Below are positions 9,414-16,996 of a stretch of 34,193 bases of DNA, piece by piece. Origin of the DNA: Halobacterium bonnevillei. GTDB taxonomy: Archaea > Halobacteriota > Halobacteria > Halobacteriales > Halobacteriaceae. Location of the stretch: assembly GCF_009831555.1 (NCBI RefSeq), contig NZ_WUUU01000013.1, positions 1 through 34,193 on the forward strand, in the 5' to 3' direction. The notes under the pieces were generated by a model, which saw only the letters and a list, made by a program, of their open reading frames with translations, was not told where the DNA came from and did no database searches. Both the position numbers and the translations under genes were made by a program. Position 1 is the stretch's first letter, and each line of letters begins with the position of its first letter.

Positions 9414-9611
9414 ATGACCACCACTTCCCCCCGCACGAGCCTCACGGAGTTCTGCGAGGACTGCAGCCGAGAGACCAGTCACGCGGTCACGATTCAACTG
9501 CGCGTCGAGAACGCGGACGCCGACCACGCGAAGTGCTCGCGGGAACCGTACCGCGTGAGCAAGTGCCTGACCTGCGAGGCGAGCAGCGCCCGCCGCATGA
9601 ACGACGCCTGA
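9414..9611 (+). CDS. small zinc beta-ribbon protein (haloarchaeal DUF7835-like)
   Basis: 65 residues. Two cysteine pairs, CEDC near residue 14 and CLTC near residue 52, with a lone Cys near residue 41, fit a zinc beta-ribbon. Between them ETSHAVTIQLRVEN and YRVSKC form the expected strands. Small two-CxxC proteins of this size are abundant in haloarchaea and several affect growth, motility or biofilm, but no function can be assigned to this one. It has its own TATA box and the repeat array upstream, so it is probably regulated. It is 113 nt ahead of the methylase gene. Confidence 0.78.
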   Translation: MTTTSPRTSLTEFCEDCSRETSHAVTIQLRVENADADHAKCSREPYRVSKCLTCEASSARRMNDA

Positions 9612-9724
9612 CGCCCCCCGACTCCGCCGCCGGCCCCCAGTCTGACGCCCCGACACCACCAGGCTCCCCCGCCCTGATTCCGCGGGCGAAACGCCTACGT
9701 GACGCGACGCAGACGATGGAGTGA

Positions 9725-10750
9725 ATGGAGACCACGCACCGCGTGCACGTCGGCGACGCCCGGGACCTGCCGCTGGCCGACGACAGCGTGGCGCTCGTCG
9801 TGACGTCACCGCCGTACCCCATGATCGAGATGTGGGACGACGTGTTCGCCGCCCTGGACCCCGAGATCGGGGACGCGCTCGAGGCGAACGACGGTGACCG
9901 CGCTCACGACAGGATGTTGTCCGTCCTCGACGACGCGTGGGCGGAAGTCGCGCGCGTCCTCGAACCCGGCGGCATCGCGGTGGTGAACGTCGGCGACGCG
10001 ACCCGCACCCTGGACCGGTTCCGCGTCTACGACAACCACGCCCGCATCACCACCGCGTTCGAGGCGCTGGGCTTCGACCCGCTTCCCGGCGTGCTGTGGC
10101 GAAAACCCGCGAACTCCGCGGCGAAGTTCATGGGCAGCGGGATGGTGCCGCCGAACGCGTACGTCACGCTCGAACGCGAACACCTGCTCGTGTTCCGGAA
10201 CGGCGAGCGCCGCGAGTTCGACCCGGGCGCACAGCGGCGGTACGAGGCCGCGTACTTCTGGGAGGAGCGCAACCGCTGGTTCTCGGACGTCTGGGACGAC
10301 CTGAACGGCGAACGCCAGACGCTGTCGGACCCGGACCTGCGCGAGCGCTCCGGCGCGTTCCCGCTGGAACTCCCCTACCGCCTCGTGAACATGTACTCCG
10401 TGTACGGCGACACCGTCCTGGACCCGTTCTGGGGGACGGGGACGACGAGCCTCGCGGCCGCCGTCGCCGGCCGGAGCTCCGCCGGCGTGGAACACGACCC
10501 TGCGCTGGCGTCGGCCTTCGACGACCGCATCGAAGATGCGCCCGCGCTTTCCCGGGACCTCGCCGCCGAACGACTCGCCGCGCACCGCGAGTACGTCCGC
10601 GGCTCCGGCGACGACTTCGAGTACGACGCCGAACACTACGAGACGCCGGTGCGCACGAGCCAGGAGCGCCGCATCCGGTTCTACGAGGTGGCTGCCGTCG
10701 AGGAGACTGACGGGGGGTGGCAGCTCACGCACGACCCCTTCGAGGGCTGA
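9725..10750 (+). CDS. zim: orphan DNA (cytosine-N4) methyltransferase, CTAG-type (zim-like)
   Basis: 341 residues. The catalytic motif IV TSPPYP at residues 27-32 comes before the SAM-binding motif I (DPFWGTGTTSLAAA, starting at residue 233). This order, with the target-recognition region between, is typical of beta-class amino-methyltransferases; S-P-P-Y points to N4-cytosine. GDARDLPLADDSVALVV is motif III-like. No restriction endonuclease is adjacent, so it is an orphan methylase. Haloarchaea widely carry such an enzyme (Zim), linked in Haloferax to methylation of CTAG; assignment of CTAG specificity here is by family resemblance. CTAG is very rare in this window, which fits the known haloarchaeal avoidance. 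Confidence 0.82.
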   Translation: METTHRVHVGDARDLPLADDSVALVVTSPPYPMIEMWDDVFAALDPEIGDALEANDGDRAHDRMLSVLDDAWAEVARVLEPGGIAVVNVGDATRTLDRFRVYDNHARITTAFEALGFDPLPGVLWRKPANSAAKFMGSGMVPPNAYVTLEREHLLVFRNGERREFDPGAQRRYEAAYFWEERNRWFSDVWDDLNGERQTLSDPDLRERSGAFPLELPYRLVNMYSVYGDTVLDPFWGTGTTSLAAAVAGRSSAGVEHDPALASAFDDRIEDAPALSRDLAAERLAAHREYVRGSGDDFEYDAEHYETPVRTSQERRIRFYEVAAVEETDGGWQLTHDPFEG

Positions 10751-11644
10751 TTACGCCCCGAGCGCGTCCTCGATGGTATCCGCGAGCCACTCAGACGCGC
10801 CGTCCACGCGGTCGAGTCCGAGCCACGGCTCGACGAGTTCCAGTTCCATCAGGACGAACTCGCCGTCGCGAAGCACGCCGTCGACGCGAGCGTACGGGAG
10901 CGCCGACGGAGCGACGCCAACCGCTTCGTCGACTGCTGCGAGCGCGGTGCTCGCGTCCTCGATGGTCGAGGCCGCGGGCTCGTACTGGGTGATCGTCGCG
11001 TCGAACGCCGGGTGCGCGCGGAAGTCGCCGGCCGCGGGGTCCCGGCGGAACGCGTGACTGAACGCGCCGCCGAAGAACACCAGGGAGCGTTCGCCGTCCC
11101 GTATTTCGGGTGCGAACCGCTGGACGAGCAGGTCGCCGTCGCTTCCCATCGACGCGAAGCGTTCCTGGTGGTCGGCAGCGTCGTCCCGGTTCGTCCGCCA
11201 CGTGTCGGTCGAACTCGTGCCGATAGCGGGCTTCACGACCGCGTCCTCCCAGCCTCGTTCGTCGAGGACGTCCGGGAGGCGCGTGTCGCCACCGGCGTCT
11301 ACGAACGCCGTCTCGAGAATCGACACGCCGGCGGCGGCCAGGTCGCGGAGGTAGAACTTGTGGACGTTCCACCGGACGGCGGCGAGTGGGTTCAGGACCG
11401 CCACGCCAGCATCCGCCAGGGCGTCCAGCCAGGCCCGGAAGTCCTCGATTCGCTCGTGGTAGTCCCAGCAGGACCGGATCACCGCGACGTCGAGGTCGCG
11501 GTGGTCGTCGGTCGGCCACACGACCGGCTGGGCGTTCGCCCCGCGCGCCTCCAGTTCCGCGGCCAGCTGTCGGCCGCCTTCGGTCAGCTCCGGGACGCGC
11601 GGGCCAGTCACGATGCCGACGCGGGTCGAGTCGAGTACGGTCAC
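10751..11644 (-). CDS. ATP-grasp domain protein (RimK/glutathione-synthetase-like)
   Basis: 297 residues. It begins with an alpha/beta pre-ATP-grasp domain (RVGIVTGPRVPELTEGGRQL; VAVIRSCWDYHERIEDF). WNVHKFYLRDLAAAGVSILET is the typical K-x-x-x-L-x-x-x-G-[IV] entry into the ATP-grasp domain. VVKPAIGTSS is the first nucleotide-binding lysine strand. LLVQRFAPEIRDGERSLVFFGG and the terminal FVLMELELVEP (with metal-binding Glu residues) complete the fold. The family joins a carboxylate to an amine or thiol with ATP; the substrates here are unknown. A TATA-like CCTATTAGTG on the minus strand (about 11676-11667) lies close before the ATG. It converges on the methylase gene, with the two stops abutting. 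Confidence 0.85.
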   Translation of the reverse strand: MTVLDSTRVGIVTGPRVPELTEGGRQLAAELEARGANAQPVVWPTDDHRDLDVAVIRSCWDYHERIEDFRAWLDALADAGVAVLNPLAAVRWNVHKFYLRDLAAAGVSILETAFVDAGGDTRLPDVLDERGWEDAVVKPAIGTSSTDTWRTNRDDAADHQERFASMGSDGDLLVQRFAPEIRDGERSLVFFGGAFSHAFRRDPAAGDFRAHPAFDATITQYEPAASTIEDASTALAAVDEAVGVAPSALPYARVDGVLRDGEFVLMELELVEPWLGLDRVDGASEWLADTIEDALGA

Positions 11645-11666
11645 GACCGTGCATCCGGCATTGCGG

Positions 11667-11676
11667 CACTAATAGG
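11667..11676 (-). promoter_or_regulatory. TATA-like box for the ATP-grasp gene
   Basis: The minus strand reads CCTATTAGTG, about 23-32 nt upstream of the ATG at 11644. Two TAATTA palindromes 12 bp apart (11697-11702 and 11709-11714) lie just beyond. The remaining gap up to the CBS gene shows no other gene. Confidence 0.45.
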
Positions 11677-11942
11677 CTCGCTGAACGCCAGTCACGTAAT
11701 TAGTCGTATAATTAGGGCCTGGTGGTCGCTGGGGAGGCTTGTGACGCGGCCGGCGTGGCTGCACTGCAGTCGGGGACCACGGGGACGGACGGACAGCGCT
11801 GTGAGTGAGACGGCGGCGAATCGCGACCGTCGGTGCCGATACGTCGATGGACCAGAGTTGCCCGTTCGGGACCTCAGAATGCGGGCAGCGCGCAGAGCCA
11901 CAACAGCCTTTGTTAGTCAGTACCAAGGTTGTAGGTGGATTC

Positions 11943-12365
11943 ATGACTGTATCAGACCTGATGCGTGAGGACGTAGTCACCGCCAGCCCGGACGAATCAG
12001 TCCGAACCGTCGCGAAGCGGATGCGCGACGAGACCGTGGGCAGCGTCGTAGTAGTCGAAGACGGCCGTCCCACCGGCATCATCACGGACCGCGACCTCGC
12101 GACGCGCATCATCGCCGAGGGCGAGGACCCAGAAACCCGGGCCGCCATGGACGTCATGACGCGGAACCCCGCGACCGTAACAGCGGACGCCGGAGTTCGC
12201 GAACTTTGCGACCAGATGGCCGACGCGTGCGTCCGCCGGATGCCCGTCGTGGACTACGAGGGCAACCTCGCCGGCATCATCACGCACGACGACCTCAACA
12301 CCCTGCTCGCGGACGAACAGCGCGAGCTCGCGGCAGTGATCGCCGCGGAGTCACCGCCTTACTAA
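11943..12365 (+). CDS. CBS-pair domain protein
   Basis: 140 residues made almost entirely of two CBS motifs. The first covers about residues 5-60 (SDLMREDVVTASPDESVRTV ... GIITDRDLATRII). The second covers about residues 70-125 (DVMTRNPATVTADAGVRELC ... GIITHDDLNTLL). CBS pairs form a Bateman module that binds adenine nucleotides or related ligands and acts as an energy or redox sensor. With no attached catalytic domain it probably acts in trans on an unknown partner. The start MTVSDLMRED at 11943 gives the canonical N-terminus; the longer upstream reading frame lacks family similarity. Confidence 0.9.
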   Translation: MTVSDLMREDVVTASPDESVRTVAKRMRDETVGSVVVVEDGRPTGIITDRDLATRIIAEGEDPETRAAMDVMTRNPATVTADAGVRELCDQMADACVRRMPVVDYEGNLAGIITHDDLNTLLADEQRELAAVIAAESPPY

Positions 12366-12472
12366 TTGCGCCCGCTTTCTTTGCGCGGACGTAAGTCTGA
12401 CCGCCGTCTCACCGCGTAGTTGGTACTGCCTACCGGTCCGCGTGCTCGCAGGAAGGAGTCAACGGACGCCTG

Positions 12473-12529
12473 CACGTGGGTTGTCACGACCCGGGATAGC
12501 CGAGCGACACCGAACACGTGGGTTGTCAC
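12473..12529 (+). repeat. two direct 15-nt repeats CACGTGGGTTGTCAC
   Basis: An identical CACGTGGGTTGTCAC occurs at 12473-12487 and 12515-12529, 42 bp apart (four helical turns). The similarity continues imperfectly for about 10 nt after each copy. They lie in the 285-nt gap before the small membrane protein gene. The core CGTGGGTTGT recurs at 24601-24610 in the cobalamin divergent promoter. It looks like a tandem regulator site. Confidence 0.5.
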
Positions 12530-12650
12530 TACCTGGTATCGATGCGCAGCCACTGGACACCTACGTCTCTGAAACCGGGCACAGAGCCGCTCACACCCCG
12601 TAAAAACCATTAATCCGGTAGGAGGCACCTACCAGAGTGTCCCATGTCCC

Positions 12651-12965
12651 ATGTCCAGTAGCGCAACCGTCGCACGGGTCGCCGTGCTGCTCCTCCGGGT
12701 GTCCCGCGACGCACTCGTGGCACTCGGCATCGCCGCCGACGAAACCATCGGATTCCTGTCAGTATTCGCCGACGAGACGGTCCGCCTCGCTCGAGCTGTC
12801 GCGTTCTGGACCGCCGTCCTCACGCCGCTGCTCCTCATCTGGCTGCTGTTCCAGCAATCACCCGTCCTCTCGGACCCGGTCGCCGTCCTCAAACTCGTGA
12901 CGTTGAACGTCACCGCGCTCGTGGTCGGCCACGGCTACGGCGAACCCCCGCACCGCGAAGCGTGA
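12651..12965 (+). CDS. small membrane protein, unknown function
   Basis: 104 residues, not assigned to a family. A strong membrane helix lies near residues 50-67 (FWTAVLTPLLLIWLLFQ) and a weaker hydrophobic stretch near residues 80-93 (LKLVTLNVTALVVG). The N-terminal 45 residues are amphipathic. An AT-rich CCATTAAT lies about 40 nt upstream of the ATG. An overlapping ATG seven bases upstream is in another frame. Codon use resembles its neighbours. The directly repeated sites upstream suggest regulated expression. Confidence 0.6.
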   Translation: MSSSATVARVAVLLLRVSRDALVALGIAADETIGFLSVFADETVRLARAVAFWTAVLTPLLLIWLLFQQSPVLSDPVAVLKLVTLNVTALVVGHGYGEPPHREA

Positions 12966-13118
12966 CGTCACCAGAAACGCTCGCGGCCAGTCGGGACTTT
13001 CGGCACGCTGACTCCGAACATCACTGTCCGACTGCACCGTGACGGCAGCGCGAGGGCGGCAGTAAGTGTTTGTTAATTTAGGAGTGAAGGCTTTGAACCG
13101 GAAGGACATATTCCGCCC

Positions 13119-15380
13119 ATGACCGGCCACATTCGGGTACTCCACGTAGACGACGAACCGGGATTCGTCGACCTCACTGCGGAGTTACTGCAGCGCGCGG
13201 ACGCCCGAATCGAGGTTGTCTCCGAGACGAACGCCACGGACGCCCTGGACAGACTCGAAACCAGCGCCGTGGACGCCGTCGTCAGCGACTACGACATGCC
13301 CGGAGCAAACGGCCTGGAACTCCTCGACGCCGTCCGCGACACCCACCCCGACCTCCCATTCATCCTCTACACCGGCAAGGGCTCCGAGGAGGTCGCCAGC
13401 GACGCCGTCTCCGCCGGCGTCACGGACTACATGCAGAAAGAACGCGGCACCGACCAGTACGCCGTCCTCGCGAACCGGATCGCCAACAGCGTCGCACAGT
13501 CCCGCTCCCAGCGGGCGGCCGACCGAACGAAGCAACGACTCGAAGAACTCACCGAGAACTCCGCGGACTGCCTCTGGATGTTCGACGACCAGTGGACGGA
13601 CCTCCTGTTCATCTCCGGGTACGAGGACGTCTACCGGCGCCCCGTCCGAGCACTCCGGGAGAACCCCGAGGACTTCCTGAACGCCGTGTACGACGACGAC
13701 CGCGAGTTCGTCGAGGACCAGATGGCCCGCCTCCAGACCGGCGAATCCGTCGACGTCGAATACCGGATCGAACGGGGCGACGACGACCTCGGCTGGGTCT
13801 GGGTGAAAGCCGAACCCGTCTTCGAGGGCGACGAGGTCGTCCGCGTCGTCGGGTTCACGCGGGACGTCACCGAGCGGAAGCGACGCGAACGCGAACTCCA
13901 GGACGAACGCTCGTTCATCGACCAGGCGCTGGACTCCCTGGACGACGTCTTCTACGTCGTCGACCCGGACGGCGGCCTCCGTCGCTGGAACGCCCGCCTC
14001 GCGGACGTGACCGGCTACACCGACGACGAACTCGCTACCTGCCACGTCACCGAGTTCTTCCCGGACGGGGAGCAACAGCACATCGAGGACGCCATCGCGG
14101 ACGCCCTGGAACGTGGGCGAGCAGTCGTCGAATCGAACCTCGTCACGGCGGACGGCCACCACCGTCCCTACGAATTCCGGGCCCGACGGTTCACTGACGC
14201 CGACGGTGACGTTTCCGGCATCGTAACCATCGGTCGCGAAGTCACGGAACGCAGCGCGCGCGAGCAAGCCGTCGAAGCGCTGCACGGTGCGACCCGCGAC
14301 CTCATCGCCGCCAACTCCCACCAGGAAGTCGCTGACGTCCTCACGAACGCCGCCGTCGAACTCCTCGACCTCCCGCAAACCGGCGTCCACCGCTACGACG
14401 ACGACGTCGACGCGCTGGTGCCGGTGAGTTGGGCCGACGCGGTCTGCGACGTCATCGGCGACCCGCCCGCGCTCGGCCGTGACAGCCTCGCCCTGCAGGT
14501 CTTCGAGGACGGCGAGACGCGCGTCTTCGAGGACCTCCAGCAGCGCAACGACATCCACAACCAGGAGACGCCGGTGCGGAGCGAACTCATCGCACCGATC
14601 GGCGAGTACGGCGTCGCCATCGTCGGCTCATTGGAGCCCAGCGGGTTCGACGACCTTGACAGACAGCTCGTCGAGTTGCTCTGCGAGAACGCCGCTGCCA
14701 CCCTCGACAGAGTCCGCCGCGAGGAGTTACTCCGCGAGCGCGAACGCGAACTCACCGAGAAGAACGACCAACTCGAGGAGTTCGCCAGCGTCGTCTCCCA
14801 CGACCTCCGCAACCCCCTGAACGTCGCGGCCGGCCGCATCGAACTCGCCGCCGAGGACACCGACAGCGACCACCTGGAGGCCGCTACGGCCGCCGTCGAC
14901 CGCAGTCAGACGCTCGTCGAGGACCTCCTCGCGCTCGCCCGCGACGACCAGCCAGCGACCAGCGCCACCGACGTCGACCTCGCGGACCTCGCGACGACAG
15001 CCTGGGAGACCGTCGAAACCGCGGACGCCACTCTCTCGGTGGACGTCGACTGCGCGGTCCGCGCGACCGAGAGCCGCCTCAAACAGCTCTTCGAGAACCT
15101 CTACCGGAATTCCGTGGAACACGGCGGCGGGGGAGTCGCGGTCCAGGTCGGCCGCCTCGACGACGGCTTCTACGTCGCCGACGACGGCCCCGGTATCCCG
15201 GACGGCGTCCGCGACCGCGTCTTCGACCCCGGCTTCTCCACCACGCAGGACGGCACCGGGTTCGGCCTGGACATCGTCGCACAGGTCGCCGACGAGCACG
15301 ACTGGACGGTCACCGCCACCACCGCCGACTCCGGCGGCGCCCGCTTCGAATTCGGGAACGTCGACGCAGTCGACGAGTGA
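13119..15380 (+). CDS. hybrid sensor histidine kinase: receiver-PAS-PAS-GAF-HisKA-HATPase
   Basis: 753 residues without membrane segments, so cytosolic. The receiver domain covers residues 1-120, with acidic D11/D12, phosphoacceptor D57 in VVSDYDMPG, and Lys in YMQKERG. PAS domains follow at about 140-255 (ending RDVTERKRRERELQ) and 260-380 (ending REVTERSAREQ). A GAF domain covers about 385-530. A coiled linker leads to the H-box ASVVSHDLRNPLN with H561, the N-box FENLYRNSVEHG, the G1 box ADDGPGIPDG and the G2 box TGFGLDIVAQ. The arrangement is common in haloarchaeal signalling proteins. Input signal and output are unknown, and no adjacent regulator gene is seen. TTGTTAATTTAG at about 13070-13081 is a likely promoter element. 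Confidence 0.95.
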   Translation: MTGHIRVLHVDDEPGFVDLTAELLQRADARIEVVSETNATDALDRLETSAVDAVVSDYDMPGANGLELLDAVRDTHPDLPFILYTGKGSEEVASDAVSAGVTDYMQKERGTDQYAVLANRIANSVAQSRSQRAADRTKQRLEELTENSADCLWMFDDQWTDLLFISGYEDVYRRPVRALRENPEDFLNAVYDDDREFVEDQMARLQTGESVDVEYRIERGDDDLGWVWVKAEPVFEGDEVVRVVGFTRDVTERKRRERELQDERSFIDQALDSLDDVFYVVDPDGGLRRWNARLADVTGYTDDELATCHVTEFFPDGEQQHIEDAIADALERGRAVVESNLVTADGHHRPYEFRARRFTDADGDVSGIVTIGREVTERSAREQAVEALHGATRDLIAANSHQEVADVLTNAAVELLDLPQTGVHRYDDDVDALVPVSWADAVCDVIGDPPALGRDSLALQVFEDGETRVFEDLQQRNDIHNQETPVRSELIAPIGEYGVAIVGSLEPSGFDDLDRQLVELLCENAAATLDRVRREELLRERERELTEKNDQLEEFASVVSHDLRNPLNVAAGRIELAAEDTDSDHLEAATAAVDRSQTLVEDLLALARDDQPATSATDVDLADLATTAWETVETADATLSVDVDCAVRATESRLKQLFENLYRNSVEHGGGGVAVQVGRLDDGFYVADDGPGIPDGVRDRVFDPGFSTTQDGTGFGLDIVAQVADEHDWTVTATTADSGGARFEFGNVDAVDE

Positions 15381-15444
15381 GCGCCGGACCCGAAACCAAG
15401 TGGGACGCGGTGTTAGTCGGTGTGAGTGCACCCGTAGTTCCTGT

Positions 15445-15518
15445 GGCGGAGTTGAACCGAAGCAGGACGGTCGCCCCCGCGTCGCTCGGCGCTGCGACTT
15501 GCAGGGTTCAACTCCGCC
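15445..15518. repeat. 14-bp perfect inverted repeat (stem-loop) outside the left att site
   Basis: GGCGGAGTTGAACC at 15445-15458 is exactly complementary to GGTTCAACTCCGCC at 15505-15518. The 46-nt loop contains a nested GTCGC/GCGAC hairpin. It lies 65 nt after the kinase stop and 70 nt before the element boundary. It could be a kinase terminator structure, a small RNA, or a remnant of an earlier insertion. No target-site duplication is evident. Confidence 0.55.
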
Positions 15519-15587
15519 GGACCCACACACCTCGCCACGACGCAGCTAGCGACACAGCCGTCGCTGACTGGCGTCGGTTCGTAGAGA

Positions 15588-15623
15588 AGTGGGTCGGGGC
15601 GGATTCGAACCGCCGACCTGCTC
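15588..15623. repeat. left attachment site (36-nt direct repeat, tRNA-Val 3' fragment)
   Basis: Identical over 36 nt to 21286-21321. It contains the T arm (the TTCGAAT loop read on the minus strand), variable region and 3' acceptor strand of tRNA-Val. The match stops at 15624 (g here, c at 21322). It marks the integrase recombination core. Confidence 0.88.
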
Positions 15624-15698
15624 GCCGCCTCCGCTACGCTCCGGCGGCTCCGCGAAGGTGTGAAGCGCGTGGTCATACTCCGGCTGTACCACCCTCCA
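15590..15698 (-). pseudogene. tRNA-Val-like pseudogene spanning the left att site
   Basis: Read on the minus strand, sequence beyond the att core continues to resemble tRNA-Val(CAC). A TTCACAC anticodon loop, GTATGAC and TGGTACAGCCGG align with TTATGAC and TGGTCTAGTCCGG of the intact gene. The predicted acceptor stem pairs at only 4 of 7 positions. About 30 extra nucleotides, including a GCCGCC...GGCGGC hairpin, separate the anticodon loop from the T arm. It therefore looks like a diverged tRNA supplied by the element at its attP, not a working tRNA. Whether the insertion was ever an intron or an extended variable arm is unclear. Confidence 0.5.
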
Positions 15699-15723
15699 GC
15701 GTGTGTCGGCTTCAGAGAAACTA

Positions 15724-16728
15724 ATGAGCCGACAAATGAAGCCTGAACGCGCCGTAGAACGGTATCTCAAAGAGCGGAAGCCCGAAGTCTCTGAGTCCAC
15801 CCACTACAACCACGCCTGCACCCTAAACGCATTCTTGGAGTTCTGTGAGGAGGAAGAGTTAGACAACATCTGCGACCTTGATGGCTTCCATATCCACGAC
15901 TTCAAGATATTCCGTCGCGAGGTCGGCGGCATCAACGAGGTCACGCTCTACAAGAACCTCTGCACCCTCCGGGTATTCCTGAAATGGTGTCGTTCGATGG
16001 ACTTGGTCGAGTCCGGTGTGGTCGAGAATATGATTCTCCCCGAACCGGATGACGATGCACGAGACACGAAAATCGACGCAGAACGTGCCGACCAGATTCT
16101 CGACTACTTGGAGCGGTTCGAGTACGCGACCCTCCGCCACGCCCTGTTTGCTCTTCTGTGGGACACCGGCTTCCGTATCGGGACAGCACGCGCAATCGAC
16201 GTGGATGACTACCATCCAGAAGGGCAGTACGTGGAGATACGCCATCGACCGGAGCAGGACACTCCCCTGAAGAATGGGAACCGCGCGGAGCGAGAGGTGA
16301 ATCTCCATCCGTGGGTGTGCGAAGTCCTCGATGACTACATCCAGATTCACCGCGAGGACACGACCGACGAGTACGGACGCGAGCCGCTGTTTTCCTCATC
16401 GAGGGGGCGAACCGTTCGGTCAAACCTCCGGATGCACATCAACCGACTGACTCGCCCTTGCCACACGACCGGGGACTGCCCTCACGGACGAGAGAAATCC
16501 GAGTGTGAAGCGGCGCAACGATACGATATGGCGTCCAAGTGTCCATCATCAGTATCCCCGCATCCGATTCGACGAGGTTCGATTACCCACTGGCTCAACG
16601 AGGGACACAGCAAGGAACTCCTCGCCGACAGGATGAATGTCTCCGTGAAAACTCTGGAGAAACATTACGACGCTCGGACAGAACGCGAGAAGCGGGAACT
16701 TCGCCGCGAGGATTTCGGGATGGAGTAG
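15724..16728 (+). CDS. tyrosine recombinase / phage-type integrase
   Basis: 334 residues from the ATG at 15724; a GTG at 15703 would overlap the tRNA-like sequence. The N-terminal SAM-like core-binding domain covers about residues 5-90 (RAVERYLKERKPEVSESTHY; LRVFLKWC). The catalytic domain shows R151 (WDTGFRIGTARA), H280-x-x-R283 (PHPIRRGSITHW) and nucleophile Y315 (EKHYDART). Cysteines in a CHTTGDCPHGREKSEC segment just before the HxxR box suggest a zinc-binding insertion. It should catalyse integration and excision between the 36-nt att cores. Its position directly inside the left att site supports this. The hairpin CGGCATCTTTTTGCCG after the gene could end its transcript. Confidence 0.93.
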   Translation: MSRQMKPERAVERYLKERKPEVSESTHYNHACTLNAFLEFCEEEELDNICDLDGFHIHDFKIFRREVGGINEVTLYKNLCTLRVFLKWCRSMDLVESGVVENMILPEPDDDARDTKIDAERADQILDYLERFEYATLRHALFALLWDTGFRIGTARAIDVDDYHPEGQYVEIRHRPEQDTPLKNGNRAEREVNLHPWVCEVLDDYIQIHREDTTDEYGREPLFSSSRGRTVRSNLRMHINRLTRPCHTTGDCPHGREKSECEAAQRYDMASKCPSSVSPHPIRRGSITHWLNEGHSKELLADRMNVSVKTLEKHYDARTEREKRELRREDFGME

Positions 16729-16842
16729 CGAACACGGTTTCGACCCATCCTTGGACGCAACTCCCCGGGTTTGACCGTCCAAAACCACCTTGAATTTCTT
16801 TAATTCTCTCCGCGAGACCGCGACGCTGTCCACGAGATTTCG

Positions 16843-16858
16843 GCATCTTTTTGCCGCT
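16843..16858 (+). terminator. possible terminator after the integrase (hairpin with T run)
   Basis: CGGCA and TGCCG pair around a T-rich loop, about 115 nt after the integrase stop. It could stop transcription before the primase gene. The 268-nt gap (16729-16996) otherwise contains an AT-rich TTTAGTTAAG at about 16867-16876 that may be the primase promoter, giving a leader of roughly 100 nt. Confidence 0.3.
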
Positions 16859-16996
16859 GGCTCCCCTTTAGTTAAGTGAAGGCTTTTCGCGGGAGACTAC
16901 ATCGAGCAGTCACGGCTATCGCAGTCTGTTCCACGGTTCTCCGCATAGAGCGCGAGGATTGTCGTTTCGCGGAGAGTCTTCTCCATCCTTCGACCT

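Noticed and set aside
15500-15525. Second tRNA 3' end (GGTTCAACTCCGCC) as an extra att site
   Set aside because: It lacks a pairing T stem and acceptor strand, and is better explained as one arm of the 14-bp inverted repeat.
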